From Balanoglossus misakiensis (taxonomy: Eukaryota > Hemichordata), in the NCBI GenBank assembly GCA_040954595.2, contig CM082590.2, positions 2,356,001-2,420,000 on the forward strand: a DNA stretch of 64,000 nt. The letters run 5' to 3'. The notes below the pieces were generated by a model that saw only the letters and a list, made by a program, of their open reading frames with translations, was not told the DNA's origin and did no database searches. Positions 13,812 to 25,400 of the stretch are shown here, one piece after another. Each line of letters starts with the position of its first letter. The first letter of the stretch is position 1. The position numbers and the translations under genes are program-made.

Positions 13812-13944
13812 ATGGTTGCTTCCAAACACAGCCTCGTTTGTTTACAAAATTCTTTTGTGATGCGCAGAACACATATATAGGCCTATGCGCATAAGAACGT
13901 TTTCCACTAGACTCTGTAGATCGACGGATAGTTGTAAAATTTCC
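13812..13944. repeat. Representative A-type monomer (133 bp)
   Basis: The A subtype has 'caaacacagcctcgtttg', then 'tttacaaaattc' instead of 'tttaccgaattc', 'gatgcgcagaacacatatat' and 'aagaacgttttccactagac'. It keeps both overlapping palindromes at 13,877-13,893 and has a TATA-like 'catatatagg' just before them. It alternates with B-type copies over long stretches, making a roughly 263-266-bp dimer. A sub-variant with 'gctaccaaacac' marks one position within the larger units and is the site hit by the 58.4-kb insertion. Confidence 0.9.
13877..13893. repeat. Two overlapping perfect palindromes in the monomer (example copy)
   Basis: The 17-base string ataggcctatgcgcata contains ATAGGCCTAT (13,877-13,886) and TATGCGCATA (13,884-13,893). 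Both are perfect 10-bp palindromes and they share TAT. The motif recurs in a large share of monomers, always at the same place between 'gcagaacaca' and 'aagaa'. Two decayed states are also common: 'ggcctatgtgcata' (first palindrome only) and 'ggcatatgtgcata' (neither, leaving CATATG). A dyad protein-binding site or a cruciform nucleation point is possible, but that is inference. Confidence 0.85.
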
Positions 13945-13962
13945 ATGGTTGCTTCCAAACAG

Positions 13963-13980
13963 CCTCGTTTATTTACCGAA
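13963..13980 (-). promoter_or_regulatory. CENP-B-box-like motif with wrong spacing (example copy)
   Basis: Read on the minus strand, B-type monomers contain TTCGGTAAATAAACGAGG. The mammalian CENP-B box core is TTCG-N4-A-N2-CGGG. Here TTCG is present and a CG-rich half (ACGAG) follows, but the spacing is 2 bp too long and the second half has one mismatch (CGAG for CGGG). A-type monomers have TTTTG in place of TTCGG and lack the first half, so the motif alternates along the array. This is a weak resemblance and no binding protein can be inferred from this window. Confidence 0.2.
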
Positions 13981-14936
13981 TTCTGTTGTGAGGCACAGAA
14001 CACATAGATAGGCCTATGTGCATAAGAAAGTTTTCCACTATAGACTCTGTAGATCGAGAGATAGTTCTAAAATGTCCATGGTTGCTTCCAAACACAGCCT
14101 CGTTTGTTTGCAAAATTCTGTTGTGATGCGCAGAACACATATATAGGCCTATGCGCATAATAACGTTTTCCACTAGACTCTGTAGATCGACGGATAGTTG
14201 TAAAATTTCCATGGTTGCTTCCAAACAGCCTCGTTTATTTACCAAATTCTGTTGTGAGGCGCAGAACACATAGATAGGCATATGTGCATAAGAAAGTTTT
14301 CCACTATAGACTCTGTAGATCGAGAGATAGTTCTAAAATGTCCATGGTTGCTACCAAACACAGCCTCGTTTGTTTACAAAATTCTGTTGTGATGCGCAGA
14401 ACACATATATAGGCCTATGCGCATAAGAACGTTTCCACTAGACTCTGTAGATCGACGGATAGCTGTAAAATTTCCATGGTTGCTTCCAAACAGCCTCGTT
14501 TATTTACCGATTTCTGTTGTGAGGCGCAGAACACATGATAGGCCTATGCGCATGAGACATTTTTCCACTAGACTCTGTAGATCGACGGATAGTTGTAAAA
14601 TTTCATGGTTGCTTCCAAATACAGCCTCGTTTATTTACCGATTTCTGTTGTGAGGCGCAGAACACATAGATAGGCCTATGTGCATAAGAAAGTTTTCCAC
14701 TATAGACTCTGTAGATCGAGAGATAGTTCTAAAATGTCCATGGTTGCTTCCAAACACAGCCTCGTTTGTTTACAAAATTCTGTTGTGATGCGCAGAACAC
14801 ATATATAGGCCTATGCGCATAATAACGTTTTCCACTAGACTCTGTAGATCGACGAATAGTTCTAAAATGTCCATGGTTGCTTCCAAACAAAGCCTGGTTT
14901 GTTTACAAAATTCTGTTGTGATGCGCAGAACACATA

Positions 14937-17900
14937 GATAGGCCTATGCGCATAAGAACGTTTTCCACTAGACTCTGTAGATCGAGAGATAGTTCTAAAA
15001 TTTCCATGGTTGCTTCCAAACAGCCTCGTTTATTTACCGAATTCTGTTGTGAGACGCAGAACACGTAATAGGCCTATGCGCATAAGAAAGTTTTCCACCA
15101 GACTCCGTAGATCGACGGATAGTTGTAAAATTTCCATGGTTGCTTCCAAACAGCCTCGTTTATTTACCGAATTCTGTTGTGAGGCGCAGAACACATAGAT
15201 AGGCATATGTGCATAAGAAAGTTTTCCACTATAGACTCTGTAGATCGAGAGATAGTTCTAAAATGTCCATGGTTGCTACCAAACACAGCCTCGTTTGTTT
15301 ACAAAATTCTGTTGTGATGCGCAGAACACATAGATAGGCCTATGCGCATATGAACGTTTTCCACTATACACTGTAGATCGAGAGATAGTTCTAAAACTTC
15401 CATGTTTGCTTCCAAACAGCCTCGTTTATTTGCGGAATTCTGTTTTGAGGCGCAGAACACATAGATAGGCATATGTGAAAAAGAAAGTTTTCCACTATAG
15501 ACTCTGTAGATCGAGAGATAGTTGTAAAATTTCCATGGTTGCTTCCAAACAGCCTCGTTTATTTACCGATTTCTGTTGTGAGGCGCAGAACACATAGATA
15601 GGCCTATGCGCATAAAAAACTTTTCAACTTTAGATCAACGGATAGTTCTAAAATTTCCATGGTTGTTTCCAAACAGCCTCGTTTATTTACCGAATTCTGT
15701 TGTGATGCGTAGAACACATACATATGCCTATGCGCATAAGAAAGTTTTCCACTAGACTCCGTAGATCGACGAATAGTTCTAAAATGTCCATGGTTGCTTC
15801 CAAACAAAGCCTGGTTTGTTTACAAAATTCTGTTGTGATGCGCAGAACACATAGATAGGCCTATGCGCATATGAACGTTTTCCACTATACTCTGTAGATC
15901 GAGAGATAGTTCTAAAATTTCCATGTTTGCTTCCAAACAGCCTCGTTTATTTACGGAATTCTGTTTTGAGGCGCAGAACACATAGATAGGCATATGTGCA
16001 TAAGAAAGTTTTCCACTATAGACTCTGTACATCGAGAGATAGTTCTAAAATTTCCATGGTTGCTTCCAAACACAGCCTCGTTTGTTTACAAAATTCTGTT
16101 GTGATGCGCAGAACACATATATAGGCCTATGCGCATAAGAACGTTTTCCACTAGACTCTGTAGATCGACGGATAGTTCTAAAATTTCCATGGTTGCTTCC
16201 AAACAGCCTCGTTTATTTACCGAATTCTGTTGTGAGGCACAGAACACATATATAGGCCTATGTGCATAAGAAAGTTTTCCACTATAGACTCTGTAGATCG
16301 AGAGATAGTTCTAAAATGTCCATGGTTGCTTCCAAACACAGCCTCGTTTGTTTACAAAATTCTTTTGTGATGCGCAGAACACATATATAGGCCTATGCGC
16401 ATAAGAACGTTTTCCACTAGACTCTGTAGATCGACGGATAGTTGTAAAATTTCCATGGTTGCTTCCAAACAGCCTCGTTTATTTACCGAATTCTGTTGTG
16501 AGGCACAGAACACATAGATAGGCCTATGTGCATAAGAAAGTTTTCCACTATAGACTCTGTAGATCGAGAGATAGTTCTAAAATGTCTATGGTTACTTCCA
16601 AACACAGCCTCGTTTGTTTGCAAAATTCTGTTGTGATGCGCAGAACACATATATAGGCCTATGCGCATAATAACGTTTTCCACTAGACTCTGTAGATCGA
16701 CGGATAGTTGTAAAATTTCCATGGTTGCTTCCAAACAGCCTCGTTTATTTACCGAATTCTGTTGTGAGGCGCAGAACACATAGATCGGCATATGTGCATA
16801 AGAAAGTTTTCCACTATAGACTCTGTAGATCGAGAGATAGTTCTAAAATGTCCATGGTTGCTACCAAACACAGCCTCGTTTGTTTACAAAATTCTGTTGT
16901 GATGCGCAGAACACATATATAGGCCTATGCGCATAAGAACGTTTCCACTAGACTCTGTAGATCGACGGATAGCTGTAAAATTTCCATGGTTGCTTCCAAA
17001 CAGCCTCGTTTATTTACCGATTTCTGTTGTGAGGCGCAGAACACATGATAGGCCTATGCGCATGAGACATTTTTCCACTAGACTCTGTAGATCGACGGAT
17101 AGTTGTAAAATTTCATGGTTGCTTCCAAATACAGCCTCGTTTATTTACCGATTTCTGTTGTGAGGCGCAGAACACATAGATAGGCCTATGTGCATAAGAA
17201 AGTTTTCCACTATAGACTCTGTAGATCGAGAGATAGTTCTAAAATGTCCATGGTTGCTTCCAAACACAGCCTCGTTTGTTTACAAAATTCTGTTGTGATG
17301 CGCAGAACACATATATAGGCCTATGCGCATAATAACGTTTTCCACTAGACTCTGTAGATCGACGGATAGTTGTAAAATTTCCATGGTTGCTTCCAAACAG
17401 CCTCGTTTATTTACCGAATTCTGTTGTGAGGCGCAGAACACATAGATAGGCATATGTGCATAAGAAAGTTTTCCACTATAGACTCTGTAGATCGAGAGAT
17501 AGTTCTAAAATGTCCATGGTTGCTACCAAACACAGCCTCGTTTGTTTACAAAATTCTGTTGTGATGCGCAGAACACATATATAGGCCTATGCGCATAAGA
17601 ACGTTTCCACTAGACTCTGTAGATCGACGGTTTGCTGTAAAATTTCATGGTTGCTTCCAAATACAGCCTCGTTTATTTACCGATTTCTGTTGTGATGCGC
17701 ATAACACATAGATAGGCCTATGCGCATAAGAACGTTTTACACTAGACTCTGTAGATCGACGGATAGTTGTACAATTTCCATGGTTGCTTCCAAACAGCTT
17801 CGTTTATTTACCGATTTCTGTTGTGAGGCGCAGAACACATGATAGGCCTATGCGCATGAGACATTTTTCCACTAGACTCTGTAGATCGACGGATAGTTCT

Positions 17901-18120
17901 AAAAGTTCCATGGTTGCTTCCAAACAGCCTCGTTTATTTACCGAATTCTGTTGTGAGGCGCAGAGCGCGTAATAGGCCTATGCGCATAAGAAAGTTTTCC
18001 ACCAGACTCTGTAGATCGACGGATAGTTGTAAAATTTCCATGGTTGCTTCCAAACAGCCTCGTTTATTTACCGATTTCTGTTGTGATGCGCAGAACACAT
18101 AGATAGGCATATGTGCATAA
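14937..18120. repeat. 3.2-kb block copied at 22,046-25,229 (offset 7,109)
   Basis: The order and variants of about 24 monomers are reproduced 7,109 bp downstream, including 'attcttttgtgatg', 'tttgcaaaattc', the 'ttgctg' change near 17,630/24,739, 'cagcttcgttt' and 'gagcgcgtaat'. After 18,120 the relation continues at offset 7,508, meaning the downstream copy has about 399 bp (three monomers) extra or this copy lost them. Confidence 0.8.
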
Positions 18121-19569
18121 GAACGTTTCCACTAGACTCTGTAGATCGACGGATAGCTGTAAAATTTCCATGGTTGCTTTTAAACAGCCTCGTTTATTTA
18201 CCGATTCCTGTTGTGAGGCGCAGAACACATAGATAGGCATATGTGCATAAGAAAGTTTTCCACTATAGACTCTGTAGATCGAGAGATAGTTCTAAAATGT
18301 CCATGGTTGCTACCAAACACAGCCTCGTTTGTTTACAAAATTCTGTTGTGATGCGCAGAACACATATATAGGCCTATGCGCATAAGAACGTTTCCACTAG
18401 ACTCTGTAGATCGACGGATAGCTGTAAAATTTCCATGGTTGCTTCCAAACAGCCTCGTTTATTTACCGATTTCTGTTGTGAGGCGCAGAACACATGATAG
18501 GCCTATGCGCATGAGACATTTTTCCACTAGACTCTGTAGATCGACGGATAGTTGTAAAATTTCATGGTTGCTTCCAAATACAGCCTCGTTTATTTACCGA
18601 TTTCTGTTGTGAGGCGCAGAACACATAGATAGGCCTATGTGCATAAGAAAGTTTTCCACTATAGACTCTGTAGATCGAGAGATAGTTCTAAAATGTCCAT
18701 GGTTGCTTCCAAACACAGCCTCGTTTGTTTACAAAATTCTGTTGTGATGCGCAGAACACATATATAGGCCTATGCGCATAATAACGTTTTCCACTAGACT
18801 CTGTAGATCGACGGATAGTTGTAAAATTTCCATGGTTGCTTCCAAACAGCCACGTTTATTTACCGAATTCTGTTGTGAGGCGCAGAACACATAGATAGGC
18901 ATATGTGCATAAGAAAGTTTTCCACTATAGACTCTGTAGATCGAGAGATAGTTCTAAAATGTCCATGGTTGCTACCAAACACAGCCTCGTTTGTTTACAA
19001 AATTCTGTTGTGATGCGCAGAACACATATATAGGCCTATGCGCATAAGAACGTTTCCACTAGACTCTGTAGATCGACGGATAGCTGTAAAATTTCATGGT
19101 TGCTTCCAAATACAGCCTCGTTTATTTACCGATTTCTGTTGTGATGCGCATAACACATAGATAGGCCTATGCGCATAAGAACGTTTTACACTAGACTCTG
19201 TAGATCGACGGATAGTTGTACAATTTCCATGGTTGCTTCCAAACAGCCTCGTTTATTTACCGATTTCTGTTGTGAGGCGCAGAACACATGATAGGCCTAT
19301 GCGCATAAGACATTTTTCCACTAGACTCTGTAGATCGACGGATAGTTCTAAAAGTTCCATGGTTGCTTCCAAACAGCCTCGTTTATTTATCGAATTCTGT
19401 TGTGAGGCGCAGAGCACGTAATAGGCCTATGCGCATAAGAAAGTTTTCCACCAGACTCTGTAGATCGACGGATAGTTGTACAATTTCCATGGTTGCTTCC
19501 AAACAGCCTCGTTTATTTACCGATTTCTGTTGTGATGCGCAGAACACATAGATAGGCATATGTGCATAA
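16787..19569. repeat. 1,449-bp tandem duplication (11 monomers)
   Basis: Bases 16,787-18,120 match 18,236-19,569 at offset 1,449. Differences include 'gacggtttgctg' (about 17,628) versus 'gacggatagctg', 'cagcttcgttt' versus 'cagcctcgttt', 'gagcgcgtaat' versus 'gagcacgtaat' and 'gtaaaattt' versus 'gtacaattt'. The first copy's 'cagcttcg' and 'gagcgcg' variants recur near 24,906/25,074 and 36,511/36,679, tying it to the longer-range duplications. Confidence 0.82.
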
Positions 19570-20601
19570 TAAAGTTTTCCACTAGACTCTGTAGATCGAG
19601 AGATAGTTCTAAAATTTCCATGGTTGCTTCCAAACACAGCCTCGTTTGTTTACAAAATTCTGTTGTGATGCGCAGAACACATAGATAGGCCTATGCGCAT
19701 ATGAACGTTTTCCACTATACTCTGTAGATCGAGAGATAGTTCTAAAATTTCCATGTTTGCTTCCAAACAGCCTCGTTTATTTACGGAATTCTGTTTTGAG
19801 GCGCAGAACACATAGATAGGCCTATGCGCATAAGACATTTTTCCACTAGACTCTGTAGATCGACGGATAGCTGTAAAATTTCATGGTTGCTTCCAAATAC
19901 AGCCTCGTTTATTTACCGATTTCTGTTGTGATGCGCATAACACATAGATAGGCCTATGCGCATAAGAACGTTTTACACTAGACTCTGTAGATCGACGGAT
20001 AGTTGTACAATTTCCATGGTTGCTTCCAAACAGCCTCGTTTATTTACGGAATTCTGTTGTGAGGCGCAGAACACATGATAGGCCTATGCGCATAAGACAT
20101 TTTTCCACTAGACTCTGTAGATCGACGGATAGTTCTAAAAGTTCCATGGTTGCTTCCAAACAGCCTCGTTTATTTATCGAATTCTGTTGTGAGGCGCAGA
20201 GCACGTAATAGGCCTATGCGCATAAGAAAGTTTTCCACCAGACTCTGTAGATCGACGGATAGTTGTACAATTTCCATGGTTGCTTCCAAACAGCCTCGTT
20301 TATTTACCGATTTCTGTTGTGATGCGCAGAACACATAGATAGGCATATGTGCATAATAAAGTTTTCCACTAGACTCTGTAGATCGAGAGATAGTTCTAAA
20401 ATTTCCATGGTTGCTTCCAAACACAGCCTCGTTTGTTTACAAAATTCTGTTGTGATGCGCAGAACACATAGATAGGCCTATGCGCATATGAACGTTTTCC
20501 ACTATACTCTGTAGATCGAGAGATAGTTCTAAAATTTCCATGTTTGCTTCCAAACAGCCTCGTTTATTTACGGAATTCTGTTTTGAGGCGCAGAACACAT
20601 A
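19055..20601. repeat. 787-bp tandem duplication (6 monomers)
   Basis: Bases 19,055-19,814 match 19,842-20,601 at offset 787. Shared markers are 'aacgttttacactag', 'gtacaatttcc', 'taaaagttcc', 'tttatcgaattc' and 'gcataataaag'. The copies differ at 'accgatttctg' versus 'acggaattctg' (about 19,260/20,047). Confidence 0.83.
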
Positions 20602-21159
20602 GATCGGCATATGTGCATAAGAAAGTTTTCCACTATAGACTCTGTAGATCGAGAGATAGTTCTAAAATGTCCATGGTTGCTTCCAAACACAGCCTCGTTT
20701 GTTTACAAAATTCTGTTGTGATGCGCAGAACACATATATAGGCCTATGCGCATATGAACGTTTTCCACTATACACTGTAGATCGAGAGATAGTTCTAAAA
20801 CTTCCATGTTTGCTTCCAAACAGCCTCGTTTATTTGCGGAATTCTGTTTTGAGGCGCAGAACACATAGATAGGCATATGTGAATAAGAAAGTTTTCCACT
20901 ATAGACTCTGTAGATCGAGAGATAGTTGTAAAATTTCCATGGTTGCTTCCAAACAGCCTCGTTTATTTACCGATTTCTGTTGTGAGGCGCAGAACACATA
21001 GATAGGCCTATGCGCATAAAAAACTTTTCAACTTTAGATCAACGGATAGTTCTAAAATTCCCATGGTTGTTTCCAAACAGCCTCGTTTATTTACCGAATT
21101 CTGTTGTGATGCGTAGAACACATACATATGCCTATGCGCATAAGAAAGTTTTCCACTAT

Positions 21160-22440
21160 ACTCTGTACATCGACGGATAGTTGTAAAATTTCCATGGTTG
21201 CTTCCAAACAGCCTCGTTTATTTACCGAATTCTGTTGTAAGGCACAGAACACATAGATAGGCCTATGTGCATAAGAAAGTTTTCCACTATAGACTCTGTA
21301 GATCGAGAGATAGTTCTAAAATGTCCATGGTTGCTTCCAAACACAGCCTCGTTTGTTTACAAAATTCTGTTGTGATGCGCAGAACACATATATAGGCCTA
21401 TGCGCATAATAACGTTTTCCACTAGACTCTGTAGATCGACGGATAGTTGTAAAATTTCCATGGTTGCTTCCAAACAGCCTCGTTTATTTACCGAATTCTG
21501 TTGTGAGGCGCAGAACACATAGATAGGCATATGTGCATAAGAAAGTTTTCCACTATAGACTCTGTAGATCGAGAGATAGTTCTAAAATGTCCATGGTTGC
21601 TACCAAACACAGCCTCGTTTGTTTACAAAATTCTGTTGTGATGCGCAGAACACATATATAGGCCTATGCGCATAAGAACGTTTCCACTAGACTCTGTAGA
21701 TCGACGGATAGTTGTAAAATTTCCATGGTTGCTTCCAAACAGCCTCGTTTATTTACCGAATTCTGTTGTTAGGCGCAGAACACGTTATAGGCCTATGCGC
21801 ATAAGAAAGTTTTCCACCAGACTCTGTAGATGGACTGATAGTTGTAAAATTTCCATGGTTGCTTCCAAACAGCCTCGTTTATTTACTGATTTCTGTTGTG
21901 AGGCGCAGAACACATGATAGGCCAATGCGCATAAGACATTTTTCCACTAGACTCTGTAGATCGACGGATAGTTGTAAAATTTCCATGGTTGCTTCCAAAC
22001 AACCTCGTTTGTTTACGAATTCTGTTGTGATGCGCAGAACACATATATAGGCCTATGCGCATAAGAACGTTTTCCACTAGACTCTGTAGATCGAGAGATA
22101 GTTCTAAAATTTCCATGGTTGCTTCCAAACAGCCTCGTTTATTTACCGAATTCTGTTGTGAGACGCAGAACACGTAATAGGCCTATGCGCATAAGAAAGT
22201 TTTCCACCAGACTCCGTAGATCGACGGATAGTTGTAAAATTTCCATGGTTGCTTCCAAACAGCCTCGTTTATTTACCGAATTCTGTTGTGAGGCGCAGAA
22301 CACATAGATAGGCATATGTGCATAAGAAAGTTTTCCACTATAGACTCTGTAGATCGAGAGATAGTTCTAAAATGTCCATGGTTGCTACCAAACACAGCCT
22401 CGTTTGTTTACAAAATTCTGTTGTGATGCGCAGAACACAT
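21160..22440. repeat. Copy of the 5.1-6.4 / 9.4-10.7-kb block
   Basis: The monomer series with 'gaacgtttccac', 'acacgttatagg', 'gtagatggactgatag', 'ggccaatgcgc', 'tttacgaattc' and 'gagacgcagaacacgtaat' appears here a further time (offset about 15,924 from 5,742 and 11,721 from 9,945). It has the five-T 'gacatttttcc' form, like the 5.7-kb copy and unlike those at 10.2 and 12.3 kb. It is the last place in the window where I see 'acacgttatagg' monomers. Confidence 0.75.
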
Positions 22441-25400
22441 AGATAGGCCTATGCGCATATGAACGTTTTCCACTATACACTGTAGATCGAGAGATAGTTC
22501 TAAAACTTCCATGTTTGCTTCCAAACAGCCTCGTTTATTTGCGGAATTCTGTTTTGAGGCGCAGAACACATAGATAGGCATATGTGAATAAGAAAGTTTT
22601 CCACTATAGACTCTGTAGATCGAGAGATAGTTGTAAAATTTCCATGGTTGCTTCCAAACAGCCTCGTTTATTTACCGATTTCTGTTGTGAGGCGCAGAAC
22701 ACATAGATAGGCCTATGCGCATAAAAAACTTTTCAACTTTAGATCAACGGATAGTTCTAAAATTTCCATGGTTGTTTCCAAACAGCCTCGTTTATTTACC
22801 GAATTCTGTTGTGATGCGTAGAACACATACATATGCCTATGCGCATAAGAAAGTTTTCCACTAGACTCCGTAGATCGACGAATAGTTCTAAAATGTCCAT
22901 GGTTGCTTCCAAACAAAGCCTGGTTTGTTTACAAAATTCTGTTGTGATGCGCAGAACACATAGATAGGCCTATGCGCATATGAACGTTTTCCACTATACT
23001 CTGTAGATCGAGAGATAGTTCTAAAATTTCCATGTTTGCTTCCAAACAGCCTCGTTTATTTACGGAATTCTGTTTTGAGGCGCAGAACACATAGATAGGC
23101 ATATGTGCATAAGAAAGTTTTCCACTATAGACTCTGTAGATCGAGAGATAGTTCTAAAATTTCCATGGTTGCTTCCAAACACAGCCTCGTTTGTTTACAA
23201 AATTCTGTTGTGATGCGCAGAACACATATATAGGCCTATGCGCATAAGAACGTTTTCCACTAGACTCTGTAGATCGACGGATAGTTCTAAAATTTCCATG
23301 GTTGCTTCCAAACAGCCTCGTTTATTTACCGAATTCTGTTGTGAGGCACAGAACACATATATAGGCCTATGTGCATAAGAAAGTTTTCCACTATAGACTC
23401 TGTAGATCGAGAGATAGTTCTAAAATGTCCATGGTTGCTTCCAAACACAGCCTCGTTTGTTTACAAAATTCTTTTGTGATGCGCAGAACACATATATAGG
23501 CCTATGCGCATAAGAACGTTTTCCACTAGACTCTGTAGATCGACGGATAGTTGTAAAATTTCCATGGTTGCTTCCAAACAGCCTCGTTTATTTACCGAAT
23601 TCTGTTGTGAGGCACAGAACACATAGATAGGCCTATGTGCATAAGAAAGTTTTCCACTATAGACTCTGTAGATCGAGAGATAGTTCTAAAATGTCCATGG
23701 TTGCTTCCAAACACAGCCTCGTTTGTTTGCAAAATTCTGTTGTGATGCGCAGAACACATATATAGGCCTATGCGCATAATAACGTTTTCCACTAGACTCT
23801 GTAGATCGACGGATAGTTGTAAAATTTCCATGGTTGCTTCCAAACAGCCTCGTTTATTTACCGAATTCTGTTGTGAGGCGCAGAACACATAGATAGGCAT
23901 ATGTGCATAAGAAAGTTTTCCACTATAGACTCTGTAGATCGAGAGATAGTTCTAAAATGTCCATGGTTGCTACCAAACACAGCCTCGTTTGTTTACAAAA
24001 TTCTGTTGTGATGCGCAGAACACATATATAGGCCTATGCGCATAAGAACGTTTCCACTAGACTCTGTAGATCGACGGATAGCTGTAAAATTTCCATGGTT
24101 GCTTCCAAACAGCCTCGTTTATTTACCGATTTCTGTTGTGAGGCGCAGAACACATGATAGGCCTATGCGCATGAGACATTTTTCCACTAGACTCTGTAGA
24201 TCGACGGATAGTTGTAAAATTTCATGGTTGCTTCCAAATACAGCCTCGTTTATTTACCGATTTCTGTTGTGAGGCGCAGAACACATAGATAGGCCTATGT
24301 GCATAAGAAAGTTTTCCACTATAGACTCTGTAGATCGAGAGATAGTTCTAAAATGTCCATGGTTGCTTCCAAACACAGCCTCGTTTGTTTACAAAATTCT
24401 GTTGTGATGCGCAGAACACATATATAGGCCTATGCGCATAATAACGTTTTCCACTAGACTCTGTAGATCGACGGATAGTTGTAAAATTTCCATGGTTGCT
24501 TCCAAACAGCCTCGTTTATTTACCGAATTCTGTTGTGAGGCGCAGAACACATAGATAGGCATATGTGCATAAGAAAGTTTTCCACTATAGACTCTGTAGA
24601 TCGAGAGATAGTTCTAAAATGTCCATGGTTGCTACCAAACACAGCCTCGTTTGTTTACAAAATTCTGTTGTGATGCGCAGAACACATATATAGGCCTATG
24701 CGCATAAGAACGTTTCCACTAGACTCTGTAGATCGACGGATTGCTGTAAAATTTCATGGTTGCTTCCAAATACAGCCTCGTTTATTTACCGATTTCTGTT
24801 GTGATGCGCATAACACATAGATAGGCCTATGCGCATAAGAACGTTTTACACTAGACTCTGTAGATCGACGGATAGTTGTACAATTTCCATGGTTGCTTCC
24901 AAACAGCTTCGTTTATTTACCGATTTCTGTTGTGAGGCGCAGAACACATGATAGGCCTATGCGCATGAGACATTTTTCCACTAGACTCTGTAGATCGACG
25001 GATAGTTCTAAAAGTTCCATGGTTGCTTCCAAACAGCCTCGTTTATTTACCGAATTCTGTTGTGAGGCGCAGAGCGCGTAATAGGCCTATGCGCATAAGA
25101 AAGTTTTCCACCAGACTCTGTAGATCGACGGATAGTTGTAAAATTTCCATGGTTGCTTCCAAACAGCCTCGTTTATTTACCGATTTCTGTTGTGATGCGC
25201 AGAACACATAGATAGGCATATGTGCATAATAAAGTTTTCCACTAGACTCTGTAGATCGAGAGATAGTTCTAAAATTTCCATGGTTGCTTCCAAACACAGC
25301 CTCGTTTGTTTACAAAATTCTGTTGTGATGCGCAGAACACATATATAGGCCTATGCGCATAATAACGTTTTCCACTAGACTCTGTAGATCGACGGATAGT

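Larger units (their letters stand above)
12427..17363. repeat. 2,510-bp repeated block (about 19 monomers)
   Basis: Bases 12,427-14,853 match 14,937-17,363 at offset 2,510, with scattered differences such as 'ctatactctg' versus 'ctatacactg' (12,858/15,368), 'gtgaataag' versus 'gtgaaaaag' and 'gtagatcgag' versus 'gtacatcgag'. The intervening 83 bp (14,854-14,936) carries 'gacgaatagttct' and 'caaagcctgg', material normally found beside the short marker monomer. This is therefore a recombined junction rather than a simple head-to-tail copy. Confidence 0.82.

Noticed and set aside
13963-13980. A true CENP-B box
   Set aside because: The strict TTCG-N4-A-N2-CGGG spacing is not met on either strand, so it is kept only as a weak resemblance.
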